Shown: positions 1 through 5,904 of the stretch, in pieces
Layout of the letters: each line of letters starts with the position of its first letter
How positions within the stretch are numbered: the first letter of the stretch is position 1
From: Gammaproteobacteria bacterium
Lineage (GTDB): Bacteria > Pseudomonadota > Gammaproteobacteria > Pseudomonadales > Azotimanducaceae
DNA: 10,826 bases
Assembly: GCA_030430515.1 (NCBI GenBank)
Contig: JAUIKX010000104.1
Span: forward strand, 1-10,826
Direction: 5' to 3'
The notes under the pieces: model-generated
The model's database searches: none
What the model saw: the letters and a program-made list of their open reading frames with translations, nothing else
Told to the model about the DNA's origin: nothing
Position numbers and translations under genes: made by a program

Positions 1-1225
1 GTCTCTGGCCGGTGTGGGCGTCGAGACGCACCAGACCGTTGAAGAGGAACCATCCCGGTTTGGTGGTCATCGCCCAGGAGTAACGGTAAGGCTTCCCGGC
101 GTAGGCCGGATTGATCATGCCGAATTCAGACAACTCTTCTTCGAGGGGGCCTTCGGTGACGGCACCGGTTTTCAGGTTGAACCGCCAGCGGTAGGCGTGT
201 GCGCCTATGGCGTTGATGTCGAGGATGGTGAACGGGCGTAGCTTCTCGGGAATGTGCGGCGCGCCCCGGGCGCGTCGCGGGTCCTGGGTATAACCATCGA
301 GCACCACCTCATCGCCGTCTTCGAACGCGTTGATCCAGTGCAGCACGTAAGTGGGTCTGGCTTCGAACCAGCGCACGTCTTCCGGCTGTCCCCGCCGTGG
401 CACGATGCCGAAGCGGCTAGGCAGCTTCTGGAAGAATCGCACCGCGTGAGCGCCCTGGGCCAGCGCATCCGGATCCCAGAACAGTGGCAGGTCGTTGAGG
501 ATGGCGAAATTCTCGGTAAACGCCATGTCGTGGGGCAGCCGCGGGCCGGGCAGCGGAATCGGAATGTAGTGGGCAAGCCGCCGCTGGCTGTCTACCACAC
601 CGTAGTGCATGAACGGTGCCTCTTTCGAGTAGTTGAAGAACAGCATTTCACCTGTGGCTTCGTCGACCTTCGTGTGGGCCGAGATACCCCAGCCTGGGGT
701 TGTGCCATTCACCCAGTCGGCTTTGCCGAGGTGCTCGAGCGTCCGTGGATTCAGCTCGTAGATATCGCCGCACTGATAGAAGCTGGTGGCGGCAACGCCG
801 CCGTGCACGACGACATCTGTGCTGGATGCGTCCTTCAGCTTCGTTCTGGCGCCCCAGCCTTCACGCTCAGACAGCTCCGGCCGCTCTCTGAGCCCTGCCC
901 ACAGCGGTTTGCCGGCTTCCATTTCGGCTTTCAGGCCGTCTGTGCGGATGAAACGGTTGCGGTACTCACAGCGGCCGTTGTCGAAACAGATGCTGTGCAG
1001 CATGCCGTCGCCGTCGAATGGGTGGTAACGGCCGATCGCTCGGAGCAGTGGGTTTTCGGTGTTTCGTATGTAGATGCCGTTCAGATCTGCCGGCAGTTCA
1101 CCCACGACTTCCGGTTCGATGACATCGTACTCTCTGGTGTTGGGTTGCCAGGGACCGGTGCGGTAAGGGTGGTCGTCGTCGGCCGGCAGGCCAGAGGTAA
1201 GTTCGGTTACGAGGGTGCTCTGCAT
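1..1225 (-). CDS. Carotenoid oxygenase / lignostilbene-type dioxygenase, 3' end off the window
   Basis: Non-haem Fe(II) dioxygenase of the carotenoid cleavage / RPE65 family, which splits a C=C bond in carotenoids, apocarotenoids or stilbenes; it is probably cytoplasmic. The reverse strand is open from the ATG at 1225 to base 1, giving 408 residues. Typical family features are an N-terminal NGIYIRNTENP stretch (about 49-59), FDGDGMLH (70-77), a YELNPRTLE blade strand (156-164), and three of the four iron-binding histidines in context: SAHTKVD (His184), PHDMAFTEN (His232) and LHWINAFED (His296). The fourth, C-terminal histidine should lie beyond the left edge; family members are usually about 460-490 residues. 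A weak GGAA-type ribosome site precedes the ATG. The gene is divergent from the aminotransferase across 71 bp. The sequence looks closer to lignostilbene dioxygenase-like proteins than to retinal-forming enzymes, but the substrate cannot be assigned. Confidence 0.9.
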   Translation of the reverse strand, partial: MQSTLVTELTSGLPADDDHPYRTGPWQPNTREYDVIEPEVVGELPADLNGIYIRNTENPLLRAIGRYHPFDGDGMLHSICFDNGRCEYRNRFIRTDGLKAEMEAGKPLWAGLRERPELSEREGWGARTKLKDASSTDVVVHGGVAATSFYQCGDIYELNPRTLEHLGKADWVNGTTPGWGISAHTKVDEATGEMLFFNYSKEAPFMHYGVVDSQRRLAHYIPIPLPGPRLPHDMAFTENFAILNDLPLFWDPDALAQGAHAVRFFQKLPSRFGIVPRRGQPEDVRWFEARPTYVLHWINAFEDGDEVVLDGYTQDPRRARGAPHIPEKLRPFTILDINAIGAHAYRWRFNLKTGAVTEGPLEEELSEFGMINPAYAGKPYRYSWAMTTKPGWFLFNGLVRLDAHTGQR

Positions 1226-1296
1226 GACGTGTTTCCAAAGCGTATAGTGGCTTTACCTACTTTCACCGCAATCACACATCCGGTTCAATAGCTGAC
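1226..1296. promoter_or_regulatory. Divergent intergenic region with candidate promoter
   Basis: This 71-bp gap separates the divergent dioxygenase and aminotransferase genes, so promoters for both are expected here. On the minus strand a TATACG hexamer (1246-1241) lies upstream of the dioxygenase ATG. A TTGCGG (1271-1266) sits 19 bp further up, or 17 bp if ACTATA (1248-1243) is taken as the -10. On the plus strand TATAGT (1243-1248) is a possible -10, but no good -35 lies in front of it. No clear operator palindrome was seen. Confidence 0.3.
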
Positions 1297-2463
1297 ATGA
1301 AAATGGCAGACAGGCTCTCGAGGATTCAACCTTTTCGCGTCATGGAGCTTCTTGCGCGGGCAGCAGAGCATGAGGCGGCGGGGCACAAGGTCGTACACCT
1401 GGAGGTGGGGGAACCGGATTTCGATACCTGCGAGCCCGTGAGTGCCGCGGGTATCGCAGCGCTCCAGCGGGGCGCGACGAAATACACCCCTGCGTTGGGC
1501 ATTCCTGAGCTCAGAGAGGCCATCGGTGGTTACTACGAGCAGCGCGATGTTCAGGTTGATCCGTCCCGGATCGTGGTAACGGCGGGTGCCAGCGGCGGCC
1601 TGCTGCTCCTGGCGAGCGCCTTGCTCAACCCTGGTGAAAAGGTACTGGTTACCGATCCGGGCTATCCCTGCAATGAGGTGTTCGCAGCGGCGGTCGGAGC
1701 GGAAGCGCAGAAGGTGCCGGTGCTGGCGGAAAACCGCTACCAGCCGACCTGGGCGCAGCTCGATGAAGCCTGGGGCGAATCCGTGCGCGGGGCGCTGCTG
1801 GCGTCTCCCGCTAATCCAACGGGAACTCTGGTGCCGCGCGAAGAGCTCGAGCGCATCTGTAAAGGCATAGAAGGCCGAGGCTTTCTCATCATGGATGAGA
1901 TCTATCAGGGGCTCGTCTACAACCAGGCCGAATACGATACGGTTCTGGAAATCGATCCGGGCGCCATCGTACTGCAGAGTTTCTCCAAATACTTCGGCAT
2001 GACCGGCTGGCGCCTTGGCTGGGTGGTGGTGCCCGATGCGCTCGTAGATGGTGTGACCAGGCTGGCCCAGAACCTGTTCATTTCGCCGCCAACGGTGGCC
2101 CAGCACGCTGCGGTGGCGGCGTTTTCCCCTGCTGCGATGGCTGAGAACGAGTCGCGGCGGGTGAAGTTTGCGCAGCGCCACCAGAGGCTGCTGCATGGGC
2201 TTGAAAGCCTGGGGCTCGAAGTGCCGGTGTGTTCTGATGGCGCGTTTTACCTTTACGCAGACGTCTCTTCATCCGGCCTTGATTCGATGACGTTCTGCAC
2301 GCGATTGCTCGACGAGTTTCATGTTGCCTGCACGCCGGGCTGCGACTTCGGCGACCACCAGGCGGAGAGAATGGCGCGGTTTTCCTTTACGGCAGATCTC
2401 TCCGAGATTGAGCTCGCGCTGGAGAGGATCGCGCAGGCCATGGACGTGTTCAGGCAAGGATGA
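1297..2463 (+). CDS. Class I/II PLP-dependent aminotransferase
   Basis: Fold-type I pyridoxal-phosphate aminotransferase (388 aa), cytoplasmic, transferring an amino group between an amino acid and a 2-oxo acid. The family landmarks are all present: VGEPDF (37-42), KYTPALGIPELR (62-73), SPANPTG (170-176, Asn173), MDEIYQGLVY (199-208, Asp200 and Tyr203), the Schiff-base lysine Lys231 in SFSKYFGMTGWRLGW, and a C-terminal carboxylate-binding arginine at Arg361 in ARFSFT. Length is normal for the family. The start could be Met1 or Met3 (ATGAAAATG); neither has a strong ribosome site. It overlaps sfsA by 4 bases (ATGA), so the two are probably co-transcribed and translationally coupled. From memory, an aminotransferase beside sfsA also occurs in Pseudomonas relatives near dksA; dksA is absent here. 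The amino-acid substrate cannot be read from the sequence. Confidence 0.93.
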   Translation: MKMADRLSRIQPFRVMELLARAAEHEAAGHKVVHLEVGEPDFDTCEPVSAAGIAALQRGATKYTPALGIPELREAIGGYYEQRDVQVDPSRIVVTAGASGGLLLLASALLNPGEKVLVTDPGYPCNEVFAAAVGAEAQKVPVLAENRYQPTWAQLDEAWGESVRGALLASPANPTGTLVPREELERICKGIEGRGFLIMDEIYQGLVYNQAEYDTVLEIDPGAIVLQSFSKYFGMTGWRLGWVVVPDALVDGVTRLAQNLFISPPTVAQHAAVAAFSPAAMAENESRRVKFAQRHQRLLHGLESLGLEVPVCSDGAFYLYADVSSSGLDSMTFCTRLLDEFHVACTPGCDFGDHQAERMARFSFTADLSEIELALERIAQAMDVFRQG

Positions 2464-3173
2464 TTCTCAATCCGCCGCTGATGAGTGCGACGCTGTTGCG
2501 TCGATACAAGCGCTTTCTCGCTGATCTGGAGCTTGCTGATGGCAGCCGGTTGACTGTGCATTGCCCCAACACGGGTGCGATGACCGGTTGCGCCGAACCC
2601 GGCAGCGAAGCCTGGTACTCGGACAGCGGCAACGACAAACGCAAGTACCGGCACACCCTCGAAGTGGTTTCCAGCGCCCTGGGACGCGTTGGGGTCAATA
2701 CAGGACGTGCGAACGCGTTGATTGCTGAAGCAATCGAGGCCGGTGTGCTGGGTGCGCTCTCTGGTTATGACGTCATTCGCCGTGAAGTGAAGTCGCCGGA
2801 TGGCGCCGGACGTTTTGATCTCTTTCTTGCGGATGGTCCAGCGGAAGACGCCTTCGTCGAAGTGAAAAGTATGACGCTGGCCGATTCAGATGGCGCTGGC
2901 TATTTTCCCGATGCCGTGAGCACGCGTGCACTCAAGCATGTCGCCTCTCTCGTCGATGCAAAGGTGCGCGGCTTCCGTGCGGCTCTGGTGTTCTGTGTGC
3001 AGCACACGGGCGTGCATGAAGCGCGGCCTGCGTGGCACATCCATCCTGAGTATGCCGAAGCGCTGGTCGCCGCACAGGCGAACGGCGTCGAGATCTATGC
3101 CGCTGCCTGTGAGATCGAGCGCCACCGCATCGAAATATCGGGGTCGCTGCCGGTCTGCCTTCAGCCGGAGTAG
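2460..3173 (+). CDS. sfsA: SfsA, sugar fermentation stimulation protein homologue
   Basis: SfsA family protein, 237 aa (E. coli SfsA is 234). The N-terminal OB-like part carries the hallmark HCPNTGAMTGCAEPG (34-48) and the NDKRKYRHTLE stretch (58-68). The C-terminal half has a PD-(D/E)xK nuclease-like core, with Asp120 in GRFDLFL and Glu134-x-Lys136 in FVEVKSMTL, followed by YFPDAVSTRALKH (148-160). In E. coli the protein was described as a DNA-binding factor affecting maltose metabolism genes; its physiological role is unclear and a nuclease role is only suggested by the fold. The ATG overlaps the aminotransferase stop (ATGA) and has a CAGG ribosome-site-like motif 5 bases upstream. The 3' end overlaps the end of the convergent PfkB kinase by 13 bp. 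Confidence 0.95.
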   Translation: MILNPPLMSATLLRRYKRFLADLELADGSRLTVHCPNTGAMTGCAEPGSEAWYSDSGNDKRKYRHTLEVVSSALGRVGVNTGRANALIAEAIEAGVLGALSGYDVIRREVKSPDGAGRFDLFLADGPAEDAFVEVKSMTLADSDGAGYFPDAVSTRALKHVASLVDAKVRGFRAALVFCVQHTGVHEARPAWHIHPEYAEALVAAQANGVEIYAAACEIERHRIEISGSLPVCLQPE

Positions 3174-4150
3174 GTGTTTTTCAGCGTCGCGTAATCTGCC
3201 GCCGTGTGCAGGCGGGCGCCGATGTGGGTTACGAGTTGCGCCGCGGCGTAGTTCGCGAACTTCGTCGCCTCTACTGGCTCGGCGCCGGCTGCGATCATGG
3301 CCAAATACGCCCCGGCGTAGATGTCGCCGGCACCGTTGGTGTCGACAGCCTTTACCTGCGTGCCCGGCACCTCCGACTGTTCGCTGCCGTCCACGCAAAG
3401 ACTGCCCTTGGCGCCAAGGGTGATGTTGCAGTTGCGGGCAATGTCTTTGAGCTCGTTGATCGCCACGTCCAGGCGGTCGGTGCCGGCCCACGCCAGCGCC
3501 TCTTCCTCGTTGCAGAACAGTTGATCGACGCCGTTGCCGAGGATCTGCTCCAGCTGCTCGCGGAAGAAGGTCACCATGCTCGGGTCGGACAGGCTTACGC
3601 AGGTGGTCACGTTGTTGGCTTCGGCCAGCTCACGGCAGGCGATGGCCGCCGCCAGGCTGGATTCATTGGTGCTCAGGTAACCCTCAGTGTAGAAGTAGCG
3701 GGAGTTTGCCAGGGCCGCCTCGTCAATCTCGTCTTTCGAGAGCTGGGCGGATATGCCCAGAAACGTGTTCATCGAACGCTCTGCGTCGGGGGTGATCAGA
3801 ATCAGGCACTGGCCGCTGACCTGTCCGGTGCCTTTGGCGTTGCCGTTGACCGAAACGCCGGCATTTGTGAGATCGCTGATGAAATGGTCGCCGGTTTCGT
3901 CATGGGCCACTTTGCAGGAATAGAACGTCTTTGAGCCAAACCCCTGTGCGGCGTACAGCGAATTGGCTGCAGAACCCCCGCTCATGCGCTTGGGCGTGTG
4001 TCCGTTGAGGGCTTTGGTCAGGCTGTGGATCAGCTCCTCTTCGACCAGCGTCATGTGGCCTTTGTCGATCTTGTGGGCGGTCAGAAAACTGTCTTCCACG
4101 AGAAATTCGGTGTCTACCAGGGCGTTGCCCAAGCCATAGATGTCGTACAT
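3161..4150 (-). CDS. PfkB-family kinase, adenosine-kinase-like
   Basis: Ribokinase/PfkB-fold kinase of 329 aa that phosphorylates a sugar or nucleoside hydroxyl with ATP in the cytoplasm. It has both PfkB signatures: the substrate-side GGSAANSLYAAQGFG (58-72) and the C-terminal VDTNGAGDIYAGAYL (269-283), which holds the anion hole and the catalytic base Asp276. An NxxE-type Mg/phosphate motif is present at Asn214-Glu217. The N-terminus MYDIYGLGNALVDTE resembles proteins annotated as adenosine kinase in Proteobacteria and Cyanobacteria, so adenosine is the leading guess; another nucleoside or sugar is possible. The ATG has an AGG 7 bases upstream. It lies 33 bp downstream of hemL, in an A-rich gap without a visible terminator, so it is probably the last gene of the CLC-hemJ-hemL operon. 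Its 3' end overlaps sfsA in convergent orientation. Confidence 0.88.
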   Translation of the reverse strand: MYDIYGLGNALVDTEFLVEDSFLTAHKIDKGHMTLVEEELIHSLTKALNGHTPKRMSGGSAANSLYAAQGFGSKTFYSCKVAHDETGDHFISDLTNAGVSVNGNAKGTGQVSGQCLILITPDAERSMNTFLGISAQLSKDEIDEAALANSRYFYTEGYLSTNESSLAAAIACRELAEANNVTTCVSLSDPSMVTFFREQLEQILGNGVDQLFCNEEEALAWAGTDRLDVAINELKDIARNCNITLGAKGSLCVDGSEQSEVPGTQVKAVDTNGAGDIYAGAYLAMIAAGAEPVEATKFANYAAAQLVTHIGARLHTAADYATLKNTYSG

Positions 4151-4183
4151 GCGTTCGCCTATCTTTTTTGGAGTTTTTTGAAG

Positions 4184-5464
4184 TTACAGCTCGGAGAAAA
4201 CGCGCTCTGCGGCGTCGAGCGTTGTCTTGATCACGTCTTCGGTATGCGCGGTCGATACGAAACCGGCCTCGAAAGCGCTCGGCGCCAGGTACACACCCTG
4301 GTCGAGCATGGCATGGAAGAAGCGTGAGAACTTCTCTGCATTGGTGTTTGCGACGTGGTCGTAGTTGCTGACCTCATCTGCATCGAAGAACAGGCTGAAC
4401 ATGCCGCACACGTTGTTGGTGCAGACCCGGTGACCGGCGGCGCGTGCCCGCTCGGCAAGCCCGTCAATCAGCGTTTGCGTCGCACTGTCGATCTGCGCGT
4501 AAACGGAGGTGTCCAACCGTTCCAGCATGGCCAGACCCGCCGCCACGGCCAGCGGGTTACCGGAAAGCGTGCCGGCCTGATATACGCCACCTTCCGGTGC
4601 CACGTGGGCCATTATGTCAGCTCGGCCGCCGAAAGCACCGACGGGCAAGCCGCCACCGATGATTTTGCCGAGCGTCGTGAGGTCAGGGGTGACCCCGAAC
4701 CGCTCCTGCGCGCCGCCGCGGGCTACGCGGAAACCGCTCATGACTTCATCGAAGATCAGCACCGCGCCATCCTTCTCGGTGACTTCCCTGAGCGCCTCCA
4801 GAAAGCCAGGTTGCGGCGGAATGCACCCCATGTTGCCGGCTACGGGTTCCACGATGACGGCTGCGATACGTCCAGCCTGTTTCGCGAACAGAGCTTTCAG
4901 GGCCTCAACATCGTTGAAGGGCAGGGTCAGCGTGAGCTCGGCGATGGCTGCCGGTACGCCGGGGGAGCCAGGAATGCCGAGCGTGAGCACGCCGGAGCCA
5001 GCTTTCACCAGCAGCGAATCGCTATGGCCGTGGTAGCAGCCTGCGAACTTCACCAGAAGGTCGCGACCGGTGAATCCGCGAGCAAGCCGGATCGCTGACA
5101 TCGTCGCTTCCGTGCCGGAAGAAACCATACGCACCTTGTCGATGCTGGGCACACACTCGATGACCTTCTCGGCGAGCAGCGTCTCGGCTTCGGTCGGCGC
5201 ACCGAAGCCGAGGCCGCGCTTCGCCTGAGCGACCACTGCATTCACCACCTGCTCATCGGCATGACCGAACAGCATCGGGCCCCACGAAGCCACGTAGTCG
5301 ATGTATCGATTGCCATCCACATCTTCGAGGTAGGCGCCCTCTCCACGGCTGAAGAAGATCGGATCGCCACCGACGCCTCCGAATGCCCTTACGGGAGAGT
5401 TGACTCCACCGGGGATGGCGTTACGGGCGCGGGCGATCAGTTCGCTTGAGGTTTCTCTCGTCAA
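4184..5464 (-). CDS. hemL: Glutamate-1-semialdehyde 2,1-aminomutase
   Basis: HemL converts glutamate-1-semialdehyde to 5-aminolevulinate in the C5 route to tetrapyrroles, using PLP in the cytoplasm. The protein is 426 aa, the same as E. coli HemL. Diagnostic stretches are IPGGVNSPVRAF (17-28), SSGTEATMSAIRLAR (115-129, PLP phosphate binding), FDEVMSGFR (238-246) and the Schiff-base lysine Lys267 in TTLGKIIGGGLPVGAFGG, then GTLSGNPLAVAAG (298-310). The start is a TTG at 5464-5462 that overlaps the hemJ stop as TTGA. It is chosen because the family N-terminus (SEELIARA...IPGG) lies immediately after it and no ATG is available there. No strong ribosome site is visible, so translation may depend on coupling to hemJ. 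Confidence 0.97.
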   Translation of the reverse strand: MTRETSSELIARARNAIPGGVNSPVRAFGGVGGDPIFFSRGEGAYLEDVDGNRYIDYVASWGPMLFGHADEQVVNAVVAQAKRGLGFGAPTEAETLLAEKVIECVPSIDKVRMVSSGTEATMSAIRLARGFTGRDLLVKFAGCYHGHSDSLLVKAGSGVLTLGIPGSPGVPAAIAELTLTLPFNDVEALKALFAKQAGRIAAVIVEPVAGNMGCIPPQPGFLEALREVTEKDGAVLIFDEVMSGFRVARGGAQERFGVTPDLTTLGKIIGGGLPVGAFGGRADIMAHVAPEGGVYQAGTLSGNPLAVAAGLAMLERLDTSVYAQIDSATQTLIDGLAERARAAGHRVCTNNVCGMFSLFFDADEVSNYDHVANTNAEKFSRFFHAMLDQGVYLAPSAFEAGFVSTAHTEDVIKTTLDAAERVFSEL

Positions 5465-5904
5465 AACGGTTTCAGTACGGCTAGCAGAACAACAATTATA
5501 AGTGCCAGCACGGGCAACTCATTAAAAACCCGAAAGAATTTTTCAGAGTGCGGCTGCGAGGCCTGATCGGGTGCGGCGGCAAACTTTCTGATGATCGCGC
5601 CGCAGTAATGGTGGTAGCCGATCAGCAGCACGATGAGAAAGATCTTGAGCCAGATCCAGACCTGGCCGCTGAGCGCGTCAAAATTGAGCGCAAACATCGC
5701 AACGCCGAGCGCCACAGTCACGAGCATCGACGGGCGCATGATGATGCGGTAGAGCTTGCTTTCCATGACCTGGAAACGCTCGCGCGACACCGCATCTTCG
5801 CTGCTGGCGTGGTAGACGAACAAGCGGGGCATGTAGAAGATGCCGGCGAACCAGCAGACGAAGCCAATGATGTGAAACGCTTTCAGCCAGAGATAGAGGG
5901 TCAT
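5461..5904 (-). CDS. hemJ: Protoporphyrinogen oxidase HemJ (UPF0093 membrane protein)
   Basis: HemJ oxidises protoporphyrinogen IX to protoporphyrin IX, the penultimate step of haem synthesis, in the inner membrane. The protein is 147 aa with four hydrophobic segments (roughly 5-25, 55-75, 82-102, 128-146). Family features include LKAFHIIGFVCWFAGIFYMPRLFVYH (7-32, with the conserved His11 and Arg27), ESKLYRIIMRPSM (48-60), WLKIFLI (85-91), YHHYCG (97-102) and FFRVFNELPV (123-132). The frame stays open upstream, but those 31 residues are hydrophilic and antisense-like in composition, and they lie inside the CLC gene. The ATG at 5904 is preferred because it overlaps the CLC stop as ATGA, has an AGGA 10 bases upstream, and starts exactly at the family N-terminus. 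It is coupled directly to hemL downstream. It stands in for HemG or HemY in this organism, by inference. Confidence 0.93.
   Translation of the reverse strand: MTLYLWLKAFHIIGFVCWFAGIFYMPRLFVYHASSEDAVSRERFQVMESKLYRIIMRPSMLVTVALGVAMFALNFDALSGQVWIWLKIFLIVLLIGYHHYCGAIIRKFAAAPDQASQPHSEKFFRVFNELPVLALIIVVLLAVLKPF

Noticed and set aside
254..1291. Long plus-strand open frame of 345 codons
   Set aside because: It is exactly antisense to the dioxygenase gene, whose reverse-strand protein has clear family motifs. The plus-strand product has no recognisable domain.
1285..2196. Minus-strand open frame of 303 codons
   Set aside because: Antisense to the aminotransferase with intact PLP motifs; its Arg/His-rich composition is typical of a GC-driven shadow frame.
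4151..4183. A-rich gap between hemL and the kinase as a terminator
   Set aside because: On the coding (minus) strand the runs are A, not T, and no GC-rich stem precedes them; the AGG there fits a ribosome site for the kinase.
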